Shown here piece by piece: positions 49,468 through 58,520 of a stretch of DNA of 64,000 bases; position 1 is the stretch's first letter; each line of letters starts with the position of its first letter. The position numbers were made by a program, and so were the translations under genes. The stretch is from a virus. The stretch spans positions 1 through 64,000 of IMG/VR virus record IMGVR_UViG_3300032668_000013, one strand, 5' to 3'. Under the pieces are notes generated by a model, which searched no databases, was not told where the DNA came from, and was given only the letters and a program-made list of their open reading frames with translations.

Positions 49468-50253
49468 ATGTTACATACAATATATTCTCTTTTTAGTCAA
49501 ATTTTTAGCAATCCTTATTACGCATTAGGAATTATTATTAATTTAATCCTTATTGAAGGACTTTTATCAGTTGATAATGCTGCTGTATTAGCAACTATGG
49601 TTATGGATTTACCACAAAACTTAAGAAGTAAATCTCTTAAATATGGTATTTGGGGGGCTTATTTATTTAGAGGATTAGCAATGTTTTTTGCTAGTTCATT
49701 AATTAATATATGGTGGTTGAAACCAATTGGTGGTTTATATTTATTATATCTGGTTTATGATTGGTATAAAGGTTTACAAACGGAAACTAAAGAAGATGAT
49801 TATGTAGATAAGAAATCAAATTATTTATACAATGCTTTATCTAAATTAGTAGGAAGTTTTTGGGCTACAATTTGTTTAGTAGAAATAATGGATATGGAAT
49901 TTTCCATTGATAATATATTTGCGGCAGTTGCTTTTACTCCTAATATAGTTCTAATAATATTAGGTGTATTTATAGGTATGTTTATAATGAGATTTGTAGC
50001 TCAATGGTTTGTTAAATTAATGGAAAAGTATGCTTTTCTTGAAAAATCTGCATTTGTAGTAATAGGATTTTTAGGTATAAAATTAATATTATCAGTAGCT
50101 GATCATTTTTTTCCACAAAGTAAATTCGTAGAAATATTAAATAGTCAAATAACAGAAATAATTAGTTCGGTGGTAACAATTGGTATATTTTTTATACCTA
50201 TATTGTATAATACAATTATTAAAAAAATTAAAAATGCTAATAACAAATCTTAA
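49468..50253 (+). CDS. TerC-family integral membrane protein
   Basis: 261 residues with about seven hydrophobic segments. The family motifs are clear: IEGLLSVDNAAVLATMV in the first helices and VEIMDMEFSIDNIFAAVAFT in the second repeat, each with the intramembrane SxDN pair. TerC/Alx proteins are linked to tellurite resistance and manganese or metal handling during protein export. It acts in the inner membrane. A metal or envelope-stress role in infected cells is inferred. It is unusual in phages. A TTTAATATATAAT box lies directly before the ATG. Confidence 0.88.
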   Translation: MLHTIYSLFSQIFSNPYYALGIIINLILIEGLLSVDNAAVLATMVMDLPQNLRSKSLKYGIWGAYLFRGLAMFFASSLINIWWLKPIGGLYLLYLVYDWYKGLQTETKEDDYVDKKSNYLYNALSKLVGSFWATICLVEIMDMEFSIDNIFAAVAFTPNIVLIILGVFIGMFIMRFVAQWFVKLMEKYAFLEKSAFVVIGFLGIKLILSVADHFFPQSKFVEILNSQITEIISSVVTIGIFFIPILYNTIIKKIKNANNKS

Positions 50254-50656
50254 AGAAGCAGTAGAGCTTCAAAAAGTAATAAAAAATGAAGGAGATTTAA
50301 TAGAGTTTGTGTATAAGGATATTCCATGTATCTTAAAAAGAAATCAATTAGGGGCTCTTTGTGGGTATTGTAAAATACCTACTTATGTAGGTGTCAAAAT
50401 AGATAATACAGATATTATTGAAGTTCATGGTGGAATAACTTATACAGGAGTTTGGGATGATTATGATGTATTTGGTTTTGATTGTGCTCATAGTCATGAT
50501 TTTACACCAACATATCCTATGTATCATTCTATATATAGAACAAAAGAATATTGTATTAAAGAATGTCAAAATATGGTTGATCAAATAATAGAATTAGATC
50601 CGAATATTAATATCTATCTTAGAGATAAAAAGCTAGAAAAAATAATTAATATATAG
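50234..50656 (+). CDS. Conserved phage protein with HGGITY motif
   Basis: The start is placed at 50234 (MLITNLKEAV), overlapping the terC end by 20 nt, rather than at 50180 where the extra residues are an out-of-frame shadow of terC. The 140-residue protein has IEVHGGITYTG, DVFGFDCAHSHDF and a C-terminal helix, which I recognise as a widespread phage family of unknown function. The conserved His, Asp and Cys residues suggest a metal-binding or catalytic site. Confidence 0.65.
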   Translation: MLITNLKEAVELQKVIKNEGDLIEFVYKDIPCILKRNQLGALCGYCKIPTYVGVKIDNTDIIEVHGGITYTGVWDDYDVFGFDCAHSHDFTPTYPMYHSIYRTKEYCIKECQNMVDQIIELDPNINIYLRDKKLEKIINI

Positions 50657-50660
50657 ATTC

Positions 50661-51608
50661 ATGATATTAAGAAAATTTTCACTATTTAAAGAAAATCAAA
50701 AATATAATTCTATCGGTGAATACATAGAAGAATTAGTAGGTGATGATGAATACTTATTAATGTTAGTATCTAATTATTTAGACAATAAAGATACAGATAT
50801 AAGATTAGCAAATGCTATAAATACCTTAGATCATTTTGAAGCTAACCAATTATTGGATAGAATCTTAAAAGTTAAATCAAAAGGAGAAGATGAGAAAGAT
50901 GCAGAAGTAGCAGGTCTTGTTGAAATATCAGAAAAAATAAATTCTGAAGTTGTTGTGGGTGGTAAAAACATATTCAAATCATTTTTAAAATTAATTACAT
51001 CACTTGGGTTAAAAGAAATTGAAGTTGATTGGAATAAATGTCCTAAAAACTATTTATTTTATATTCATTATGAAAATGTTGATAGTATTATATTAAAATC
51101 AGTTATTAATAGTCGTTTTAAATCATTAGAACATATATCAGATAAATTAGATTATACTAAAAATGAGTGTCATTTGTATTACGGGCTTAATACAGACATG
51201 AATTTTGAGTATGGTATAATTTCAGAGACTAATAAAAATTTAGGAGTATTTAAAGTTAATAAGTCTAATTTTGATTGGTTATTAACAGTAGATTCATTAT
51301 CTTTTTTAAATTTCAAAAAACATTTAATTCATTTTACATATGACCATATTCTATTATTTGCTAAATTAAAAAAAGATATAGAAAAGTTTTTAGGTAAAGA
51401 TCCTGAAATTAAGTTTGATAATAATCATTTTGTAGCTAAATATAAATCACATGGTAAATGGTCAGATGGTGTAGTAGATAGTGATTACTTACTTAAGTTT
51501 AAGGAAGATTTTAAAAATTGGTTTAAACACTATAAATGGTCTACTAGCTTTCTATATAGAGTTGAAGCTATAAATAATGAAATAACAATTTATTTAAAAA
51601 TAAAATAA
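50661..51608 (+). CDS. Hypothetical protein with capsid-targeting-like N-terminus
   Basis: The 315-residue protein starts MILRKFSLFKE, a weaker match to the shared peptide. The remainder mixes helical parts (NTLDHFEANQLLDRILK) with a beta-rich part (NYLFYIHYENVDSIILKS, VDSLSFLNFKKHLIHFTY). No family is recognised and no membrane segment is seen. It is likely co-transcribed with the terC group and ends in a bidirectional terminator. Confidence 0.6.
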   Translation: MILRKFSLFKENQKYNSIGEYIEELVGDDEYLLMLVSNYLDNKDTDIRLANAINTLDHFEANQLLDRILKVKSKGEDEKDAEVAGLVEISEKINSEVVVGGKNIFKSFLKLITSLGLKEIEVDWNKCPKNYLFYIHYENVDSIILKSVINSRFKSLEHISDKLDYTKNECHLYYGLNTDMNFEYGIISETNKNLGVFKVNKSNFDWLLTVDSLSFLNFKKHLIHFTYDHILLFAKLKKDIEKFLGKDPEIKFDNNHFVAKYKSHGKWSDGVVDSDYLLKFKEDFKNWFKHYKWSTSFLYRVEAINNEITIYLKIK

Positions 51609-51630
51609 CCTCTTTTTAAGAGGTTATTTT
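51602..51630. terminator. Bidirectional terminator
   Basis: AAAATAACCTCTT, loop TTT, AAGAGGTTATTTT between convergent genes. Confidence 0.85.
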
Positions 51631-51633
51631 ATT

Positions 51634-54477
51634 TTAGACAAGTCCTAATTTTTGTAATCTTAATAATAATTCTTTCCATTCTTTATTTTGTAAATCATCA
51701 GAATAAAGACTAAACACTTTTCTTAAAATATCTTTCTTTTTAAGAATATCATTATCATTTGCTGTATCTAAATATACTTCAAATAAATCAAGATCAACTT
51801 CAACACCAATTGTTTTTAACTTAACTAACACATTAAAAAACTTTTCAGAAAAATACGGGTCATTTAGTAATTTACTATACTGACTAGAATAACATAAATC
51901 ACCTTTCTTATCTAAATAAGAAGTATATGTATTTGGTTTATCAGATAATCCTGTTCCTTCACAAGTAGGGCATTTATTTTCTTTTACTACACCATATCCA
52001 TTACATGTTGGGCAACTTTCTTTATAAATAATTTTCTCAGTAATAAATGAATTTAATATATTATCCAAATTATCTTTATATTTGTTATTATCTTTATAAT
52101 TTGAATATATTTTTGTAAAATTAAATAAACAAGTAGAATCTTGATAATTTATAGGATATCCATTTAAAATAAATAAATGATACACATCTATATTAATTGG
52201 AAATATATTATAAGGATTATTAGACGAATATTTTGGAAGGACTTTATCAAATAAAAATTTAATTACAGGATAATTATCTTGATTATTATCAATAAATTTA
52301 GTAGTTCTTAACTTTCCTGGAGTATCTACTCCAATAGCTTTTTTAAAATCATAACCTTTATTATAAAGTAAAAATAGTATTCTTATATCTGTAATATTAT
52401 TAAATATATCATCAGATATATTTTCTGAAGTAAAATCATGTTTCCAACTATCTGTTATTATTTTAAATATATCATAGTCTTTAACTATATCAGATGATAT
52501 TTTATAATTACTAAAGTCAAGTCCATTATTAATTAAAAACTTTAATAATTCAAAGTTTTTAACTTTAATAATATTATCTACTTCATCAAATAAATATTGA
52601 ACAGACGCTCCTTTTGATATTAAATATTTAATTCTTTCTAAATCATTAATAGATTTTCTTATTAAAACACCGCTATAAGCATTAACATCACCTCCCTCTG
52701 CTAAAACTTCTTCAATTTCTTTAATAGTAAGATTGCCAGATTTAATTTTTTGATTAGTTTCTATTTGTTTTTGTTTAATAGCTATATGTTTTTCAAATAA
52801 AGTCATACCTTCATATTTAGTACCTTCATCATTTGGATCTACTTTATCTAAAACTTCAAAAAAGGGTATATTCTCTTGTCTAAAGAAATCTTTTAATTCA
52901 TCTTCATCAATAAAAACATTTTTAGAATCTTGACAAGCACCATCTATAATTCTTTTTGATAAACCTAAACTGATACCAATAGTCCAGTTATTACTTCTTC
53001 TCGCTTCACGAGTGAAGTCATAAATATAAAATTGTAATATATATTCCCCTCCCCTAGCAGGTCCTTCTGTTCCAATATAACTATTCCAATATCCTTGACC
53101 ATTAAACCAAGCTATACAGTGGTCAGATCTTTTTTGATCCGGATATTTAGTTCCTGCTCCATTTAGAATATAATTAGCATCATAAGAATTAACTTGAGTT
53201 ATTAATTTATCTTCATCTTGCCATAAAATTTCAACTCCTTGTGATTTACCAAATTTTCTATTAATATCATCAATTTCTTCTAAAGTAGTATCTGGTGTAG
53301 TAGGTACAATAGACCCAAGAACATCTTCAGAATCTTCTAAAATTTTTTCTATATTTCTATTTCTAAGAGCTTTTCTAGTTATATCTTTACTTTTTTCAGA
53401 ATTACCTTTTCTATAATTTGTTTCTGCTACTTGTGCTGTTTCATTTTGTAAATCTTTATTTTTTAAGTTATAGAATAAAGATTTTAAATTAACTTCTTCC
53501 CCAACTACTCCATTAGCTTTATTTTTATTTATAAATACAGGCATTAGTCTAACAAATCTTGCTATTTTAAATAAAGGACTTAATTCTGTTAATTTATCTC
53601 CTATTATTTCAGTTAGATGGTGCATATCATCGTCTGTTAAATTATTAGATTCTTTAAATAAATTAAATTTATTTAAAATATTAATTACAAAATCTGATAA
53701 ATTATATTCTTTTGAAGCTGGTTTAAAAGGTGCTGAAGATTCAAAAGGCCACCAAGAAGGACAATTTTCTTTAGTTTCTTTACCGATATAATCTACTAAA
53801 GAATAAGATAATATACTACCGCTTTTGGTTTTAAAATCATAATTATCATTTCTAACACCATCTCCTTTAACTCTTGAAATAAAAAAATCATATAACTCTT
53901 TAAATAATTTATATGATACATTCTTAAATCTATTAAAATCTAAAAATCTAAAATAGTCTGATTTATAATCTAATGTTTTTAATGATTCAAAAAATGATTG
54001 TAATTCATCTTTTGAGATATTATCAGTAAGATAAAATTTAATAAAAAAAGGAGCTAAAGTAATAGCTGTTGCAGAATCAATATCACTTAATACTTCATCT
54101 TTTCTTTTTCTAATAGTAAGTATTTTTAATATATTATTATAAATAAATTCACTTATAGATTTATTAACTATTTCTTTAGAAGCAGTTTTTATATTTTCTG
54201 CAATATTTTCAGAACTTGTTGAATCAACTATTTTCTTAAGTTCTTGATTAAATCCTTCTTTATCTAAAACTCCATTTTTAGTGTATTTTTTTATTAAAGA
54301 ACTTTCTAATATATTTTTAAAAATATATTTATTAACTATCGTTTTAATTTCATCACTAAATGAACCATATTTATCATAATATGTTTCAATTAGCGAATCA
54401 ATACTTTTTTTGCTTATAGCAAAAGCTTCATTTATTAATTGAAGCTTATATTCTTCTATTTTTTTAATAAATCTCAT
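51634..54477 (-). CDS. Very large presumed internal virion protein (947 residues)
   Basis: Starts MRFIKKIEEYKLQLINE followed by Ala, a strong match to the targeting peptide with a cut after Glu17. A helical N-terminal third is followed by a region resembling the WCTA domain of the 4100-5974 protein (LNGAGTKYPDQKRSDHC, WFNGQGYWNSYIG, GEYILQFYIYDF). Next are ankyrin-like units (LISKGASVQYLFDE, LINNGLDFSNYK, LFILNGYPINYQD) and a DnaJ-type zinc finger (CPTCNGYGVV, then CPTCEGTG at about 820-842). The makeup suggests a multi-domain protein that is packaged and possibly injected. The enzymatic role is unknown. Confidence 0.65.
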   Translation of the reverse strand: MRFIKKIEEYKLQLINEAFAISKKSIDSLIETYYDKYGSFSDEIKTIVNKYIFKNILESSLIKKYTKNGVLDKEGFNQELKKIVDSTSSENIAENIKTASKEIVNKSISEFIYNNILKILTIRKRKDEVLSDIDSATAITLAPFFIKFYLTDNISKDELQSFFESLKTLDYKSDYFRFLDFNRFKNVSYKLFKELYDFFISRVKGDGVRNDNYDFKTKSGSILSYSLVDYIGKETKENCPSWWPFESSAPFKPASKEYNLSDFVINILNKFNLFKESNNLTDDDMHHLTEIIGDKLTELSPLFKIARFVRLMPVFINKNKANGVVGEEVNLKSLFYNLKNKDLQNETAQVAETNYRKGNSEKSKDITRKALRNRNIEKILEDSEDVLGSIVPTTPDTTLEEIDDINRKFGKSQGVEILWQDEDKLITQVNSYDANYILNGAGTKYPDQKRSDHCIAWFNGQGYWNSYIGTEGPARGGEYILQFYIYDFTREARRSNNWTIGISLGLSKRIIDGACQDSKNVFIDEDELKDFFRQENIPFFEVLDKVDPNDEGTKYEGMTLFEKHIAIKQKQIETNQKIKSGNLTIKEIEEVLAEGGDVNAYSGVLIRKSINDLERIKYLISKGASVQYLFDEVDNIIKVKNFELLKFLINNGLDFSNYKISSDIVKDYDIFKIITDSWKHDFTSENISDDIFNNITDIRILFLLYNKGYDFKKAIGVDTPGKLRTTKFIDNNQDNYPVIKFLFDKVLPKYSSNNPYNIFPINIDVYHLFILNGYPINYQDSTCLFNFTKIYSNYKDNNKYKDNLDNILNSFITEKIIYKESCPTCNGYGVVKENKCPTCEGTGLSDKPNTYTSYLDKKGDLCYSSQYSKLLNDPYFSEKFFNVLVKLKTIGVEVDLDLFEVYLDTANDNDILKKKDILRKVFSLYSDDLQNKEWKELLLRLQKLGLV

Positions 54478-54478
54478 T

Positions 54479-56152
54479 TTATATTAATTTTTTAAAAATT
54501 TTAAAATTTGTATAAACATTCTCATACATTTTTTTACTTCTCATCTCATTTGATAATAAAGTTAGTCTTGGAATATCATCATTTTCTAATGCTATATTAA
54601 TAGCATCATTATAATCATTTTTAGTCCAATTAGTTCTATCTTCTTCTTCAACTTCTTCTACTTCTATTTTAGAAGTAGAAGAAGTTTTTTTATTTTTTTC
54701 ATATTCTTCCCATTCTTTTAATTGTCTTTGATATTCATCCCATTCTCTTTTTCTATTCTCTTTTTCTTGTTTTTTATTTTCTTTATTTATTAATTTACTA
54801 ATAACTTGATTAACTATATTATCAACTTTGTTTTCAGAATATAAAATATAATCTTCTGTATCTTCACTAATAACAAAATCTTTATTTTTATGTCTTTTCT
54901 CTAATCTAAGTTTAGTAGCTTTATATAATATACCTTTAAAAACTTTTAAAAATTCTTCTGATTCTAATTCACATAAAAATCTATATGTATAAAGACGAAT
55001 ACTAGCATATTTTTCAATTTCAATATTGTTTTTATTTTTATCTATAGAATCATTAACAAAATTCATTAAATCTTCTGCTATTATAGGACCATATTTAAAA
55101 TCTTGAGTTTCATCCGCAATACCACCTGTAGCAATAGCTAATTTTTTAACCAAATCCTCATCTTTAAAAGCGTTAGAATAAGCTAAACTATAAACACCTT
55201 TTACTGTTTCATGTAATAACATAGCAAAATCTATTCCTCTAGATTTTATAGTTATTTGTGGTTTATTAGATTCAAGAATCAAACTTTCAAATACTATATC
55301 ATCTTCATCTTGTGTAGAAGATGGATTATTATCACCCAATTTAGGTTTATCTTGTCCTATATCAACCGCACATGCCCCATAAGCAGAACCAAAAGGAATT
55401 GAGTTTGGTCTAGCAATATCTCCTCTTTCCCAATCAACTCTTTTCATATGATTAGCAAAGTCATTCCATATTTGTATAAGTGATATTACTCTATTAGTTG
55501 CGGAAGTTTCGGATTCATATTTTTTATAAAGATTAATTAATTTATCTTTTGTAGATGGTAGATTAATTAATGCTTTTGTGTTTAACCCTTCTCCTTGAAC
55601 TATGTTATTAATAAGTTTCATTTTATGAATAGCTAATTTAGTTAACTTATTTTCATTAACTAAACTTTCATCAAATTTAATATCATCATCGTCAAATTCT
55701 TCATCATCAATTACTTCATCATTGTAATCATCAACTTGTTCTATATCATTTATTTCATCAATATCTTCAATATCATCGTCTTTTAAATTTTTTATATAAT
55801 CAAAATCTGCTTCTTTAACTGTTTTATTTTGGTCATAAAAATTTTGTATATCTACACCTGAAGAAATTTTAACATCTAATGAAATATTTTTTTGAGTAAA
55901 GAAATCACTATAGTATTCTTTAATTACTTCTTTAGCAACTTCTTCTAAAGAAGTATTTATTTCATCTTTTTTATTTTCTAAACCTTTATATGTTAATTCA
56001 CTTGCTGCATAACCACTAACTGATTTACTTTTAGAAGGTTCATTTAAAGAACTAAAAAATTCTTTAGGTAATCCTGGATTAGAAGGTTCACCACCTGTGT
56101 ATGAAGTTAAATCAACTTCTTCTAAAAATTTTTTAAATTTTTTGTATATCAT
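54479..56152 (-). CDS. Large acidic presumed internal virion protein (557 residues)
   Basis: Starts MIYKKFKKFLEEVDL, matching the shared peptide (cut possible after Glu11 or Glu12). A disordered acidic stretch follows at about 125-160 (DDDIEDIDEINDIEQV). A central conserved-looking segment (SIPFGSAYGACAVDIGQDKP, GIDFAMLLHETVKGVYSLAY) could be enzymatic, with its HETVKG motif recalling a metalloprotease-like HExxxG, but this is weak. The C-terminus is a highly charged coiled coil. It lies 1 nt before the 947-residue gene, so both come from one transcript. Confidence 0.6.
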   Translation of the reverse strand: MIYKKFKKFLEEVDLTSYTGGEPSNPGLPKEFFSSLNEPSKSKSVSGYAASELTYKGLENKKDEINTSLEEVAKEVIKEYYSDFFTQKNISLDVKISSGVDIQNFYDQNKTVKEADFDYIKNLKDDDIEDIDEINDIEQVDDYNDEVIDDEEFDDDDIKFDESLVNENKLTKLAIHKMKLINNIVQGEGLNTKALINLPSTKDKLINLYKKYESETSATNRVISLIQIWNDFANHMKRVDWERGDIARPNSIPFGSAYGACAVDIGQDKPKLGDNNPSSTQDEDDIVFESLILESNKPQITIKSRGIDFAMLLHETVKGVYSLAYSNAFKDEDLVKKLAIATGGIADETQDFKYGPIIAEDLMNFVNDSIDKNKNNIEIEKYASIRLYTYRFLCELESEEFLKVFKGILYKATKLRLEKRHKNKDFVISEDTEDYILYSENKVDNIVNQVISKLINKENKKQEKENRKREWDEYQRQLKEWEEYEKNKKTSSTSKIEVEEVEEEDRTNWTKNDYNDAINIALENDDIPRLTLLSNEMRSKKMYENVYTNFKIFKKLI

Positions 56153-56166
56153 TTTTAATTATTTTT

Positions 56167-56430
56167 TTATAATTTTATACACATTTGATATAAATCCTCC
56201 AAAGTCATTCCTTTCTCTTTAAGAACTTCTTTTAATTTATCTATTATTAAATTCTCATCTTCTAATTTTGGTTGAGGTTTAAAATCTGGGGTTATATCAA
56301 GATCATCATCTTCATCATCTTCATATGGATTTGGAAATGAGGGAGCTATAGGTTTAGTTATTGGTCTAGTTATTGGCTCTTCTACTTCCGTGTCAGGACC
56401 GCTTCTGAACTCATAAAATTTTTTTATCAT
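56167..56430 (-). CDS. Small acidic protein with MIKKFYEF start
   Basis: The start is set at 56430 (MIKKFYEFRSGPDTEVEEP), not at 56532, because the upstream extension is hydrophobic, overlaps clpP on the other strand, and the downstream start fits the shared N-terminal signature. The 87-residue protein has a Pro-rich middle with repeated ITRPITKP and an acidic EDDEDDDLDI stretch, then a C-terminal helix. Upstream of and coupled with the two large virion-type genes. Confidence 0.55.
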   Translation of the reverse strand: MIKKFYEFRSGPDTEVEEPITRPITKPIAPSFPNPYEDDEDDDLDITPDFKPQPKLEDENLIIDKLKEVLKEKGMTLEDLYQMCIKL

Positions 56431-56448
56431 ATTATTAATTTTTTTTAG

Positions 56449-56456
56449 TATATTTG
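56449..56456 (+). promoter_or_regulatory. TATATTTG -7 box before clpP
   Basis: TATATTTG, 29 nt before the clpP ATG; no TTTG at -33. Confidence 0.45.
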
Positions 56457-56485
56457 TATATATTAAAAACATAAATATAAAAAAC

Positions 56486-57157
56486 ATGAACAGACAAAAT
56501 GATTTTGTAAAGTACGCCATGTCTAATGGCATTAGTTCTCTAAACTTAGATTACTATGAAAAAGGTATAGAGAGCAGTATGACACCTTATATCTTAGAAG
56601 AAAGAGAAATGAGGGTAACTCAAATGGATATCTTCTCAAGATTAATGAGAGACAGAATGCTTTGGTTAGCAGGACCGGTAAATGATCACATGAGCACAAT
56701 TGTTCAAGCACAATTAATGTATCTTGATTCGGTAGATAAAAAAGATATTATCATGCATATTGATAGTCCTGGTGGTTCAGTAAAATCAGGTTTATCTATT
56801 GTAGATGTAATGCAATATATCAAATCTGATATTAATACAATTAATACAGGTTTGTGTGCTTCTATGGGTGCTGTACTTTTAGGTGCAGGTACAAAAGGTA
56901 AAAGATCTTCTTTAAGATTTTCAAGATCAATGATACACCAATCATCAGGTGGCGCAGGTGGACATATCTTAGATGCTAAAATCACTTGGCAAGAATGGGA
57001 AAAAGTAAATGAATTACTTTTCGTCTTATTAGGTGAATTTTGTGATAAAGATCCTGAAGTAATTAAGAAAGATGCTGACCGTGATTTATGGTTATCTGCT
57101 GATGAAGCTGTAAGTTATGGATTGATAGATGAAGTAATTAAAACACAAAAATCCTAA
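56486..57157 (+). CDS. clpP: ClpP serine protease
   Basis: 223 residues. The catalytic triad is complete: Ser126 in GLCASMGAV, His151 in SMIHQSSGG and Asp196 in KKDADRD. The fold motifs HIDSPGGSV and AVSYGLIDEVI also match. Length and motifs are those of a housekeeping ClpP rather than a short phage head-maturation variant. It may work with host ClpX or ClpC, or serve as the protease that removes the presumed capsid-targeting peptides; no other protease is seen here. The phage-internal genes next to it make the second idea worth testing. Confidence 0.92.
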   Translation: MNRQNDFVKYAMSNGISSLNLDYYEKGIESSMTPYILEEREMRVTQMDIFSRLMRDRMLWLAGPVNDHMSTIVQAQLMYLDSVDKKDIIMHIDSPGGSVKSGLSIVDVMQYIKSDINTINTGLCASMGAVLLGAGTKGKRSSLRFSRSMIHQSSGGAGGHILDAKITWQEWEKVNELLFVLLGEFCDKDPEVIKKDADRDLWLSADEAVSYGLIDEVIKTQKS

Positions 57158-57197
57158 TTTATTTATTTTAATATATACATTAAAATAAATTCATAAA

Positions 57198-57602
57198 ATG
57201 AATACTTTTACAAAGTTAGTAGAACAAAACGAAAGTTTAAAAAAATATAAGGTATCTTCATATTTAGTATTAAAAATTGATGCTAAAAATGAAGGAGAAG
57301 CAGGATATAAATCAGATTCTATAATAGAGGGAATAGATGATTATGATAGTCATATCATAAATAATATTGAAGAAATTAACGAATTTGATGATAATCTTAA
57401 TGAGAATAAATTAATAGATATTCCTGAGATGTTCAGAAAAATGCCTAAAGAACTTTCTCCTGAAGAAAGAATTCAACGAGCTTGGAAAGAAAAGTTTGGT
57501 GATAAAGAAGTCTCAGAAGATGATAAATTTGAATTTTATCATCAAGCAAGAAAAACTTATGAAGGAGATACTATATTCAAAGCTTTAAAAGGAAAGTTTT
57601 AA
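57198..57602 (+). CDS. Hypothetical acidic protein
   Basis: 134 residues. The N-terminus MNTFTKLVEQNESLKKY loosely resembles the shared peptide. The middle is very acidic (IEGIDDYDSHIINNIEEINE), and the C-terminus is helical and basic (RIQRAWKEKFGDKEVS, FYHQARKTYEGD). The function is unknown. It follows clpP by 40 nt and ends in a strong terminator. Confidence 0.6.
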   Translation: MNTFTKLVEQNESLKKYKVSSYLVLKIDAKNEGEAGYKSDSIIEGIDDYDSHIINNIEEINEFDDNLNENKLIDIPEMFRKMPKELSPEERIQRAWKEKFGDKEVSEDDKFEFYHQARKTYEGDTIFKALKGKF

Positions 57603-57605
57603 AAT

Positions 57606-57638
57606 AAAAAAACCCGATACTAAGTATCGGGTTTTTTT
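57606..57638. terminator. Bidirectional terminator
   Basis: An A-run with CCCGATACT, a single A, AGTATCGGG and a T-run: a perfect 16-bp stem between convergent genes. Confidence 0.9.
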
Positions 57639-57639
57639 A

Positions 57640-58155
57640 TTATCTATTGTATTTTAATTTATATAATGTTCTATATAAAAGAGCAACAATCTCATCAATT
57701 ATATTATGTAAATGTGTATCTTCTTGAGGAATACATACTCTAGTTTCACGAATAAATGCTACTGATTCTTGGAAATACGCAATTCTTTCTTTTGTTTGAG
57801 TTATACTTGTATCAATTATATCATATCCTTCAACTATTTCATATTGTCCTTGATAAACTTCTACTAAAGTATCCACCAAATCTTGAATACCTTCATAATA
57901 AGCTCCTAATGCAACATGTGCTGCATAAGAACCCATATCACCTTTAACTTGTAAATGATATTTGTGGCTCATTTCACGAGTTTCAAAAATCTTTGAAAGG
58001 AATTTAACAACATCTGTTTTTTCAGCAGCTGCTGGTTCTTCTATTAAGTTACTTGGTTTTATAGCACCAAGTTTTTTATAAAGTTCATTAGGGTTAAATG
58101 CAGGTATAATTTCATTATCCTCATTTACTTTTTTTAAATTTGAAAATTTTTCCAT
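57640..58155 (-). CDS. Helical-bundle protein, possibly ferritin/Dps-like
   Basis: The 171-residue protein begins MEKFSNLKKVNE followed by Asp, fitting the shared peptide. The rest is a four-helix pattern: FLSKIFETREMSHKYHLQVK, YAAHVALGAYYEGIQDLVDT, then KERIAYFQESVAFIRE and LHNIIDEIVALLYRTLYKLK. His and Glu positions on the first two helices recall ferritin-like or Dps-like proteins found in several large phages, but iron ligands cannot be assigned firmly. A structural role in the head is equally possible. Confidence 0.55.
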   Translation of the reverse strand: MEKFSNLKKVNEDNEIIPAFNPNELYKKLGAIKPSNLIEEPAAAEKTDVVKFLSKIFETREMSHKYHLQVKGDMGSYAAHVALGAYYEGIQDLVDTLVEVYQGQYEIVEGYDIIDTSITQTKERIAYFQESVAFIRETRVCIPQEDTHLHNIIDEIVALLYRTLYKLKYNR

Positions 58156-58173
58156 TTTTATTTTTATTTTTTA

Positions 58174-58479
58174 TTAGTACATATAAGAACTACCTTTATC
58201 AATATAATTATCTAAATTAGATATTGATTTATCAATAGAATTAATTATATCTTTTAATTTACTTTTTACTGACTTTAATTCCAAATAAGAATCATCAATT
58301 TGATTATTTTTATCGCTCTTATCATCTACAAAAGATTCAATATCATTAATTACATTAACAATAGTATCCATATTAGTATGAAAATCACTTGATAGATTAG
58401 ATAATTTTTCTGTCAATTCTCTAACTTTATCATTAGATATTAATGCAGTATTTAATTCATTAAATTTTTTAATTCTCAT
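58174..58479 (-). CDS. Coiled-coil protein with MRIKKFNEL start
   Basis: 101 residues. The N-terminus MRIKKFNELN matches the shared signature. The rest is a continuous amphipathic helix (VRELTEKLSNLSSDFHTNMD, IVNVINDIESFVDD) with Asp/Asn breaks, likely a coiled-coil oligomer. It lies upstream of the ferritin-like gene on the same strand. The function is unknown. Confidence 0.55.
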   Translation of the reverse strand: MRIKKFNELNTALISNDKVRELTEKLSNLSSDFHTNMDTIVNVINDIESFVDDKSDKNNQIDDSYLELKSVKSKLKDIINSIDKSISNLDNYIDKGSSYMY

Positions 58480-58520
58480 TTTTGAAAATTTTATTTTAAT
58501 ATATATATTAAATAATAATT

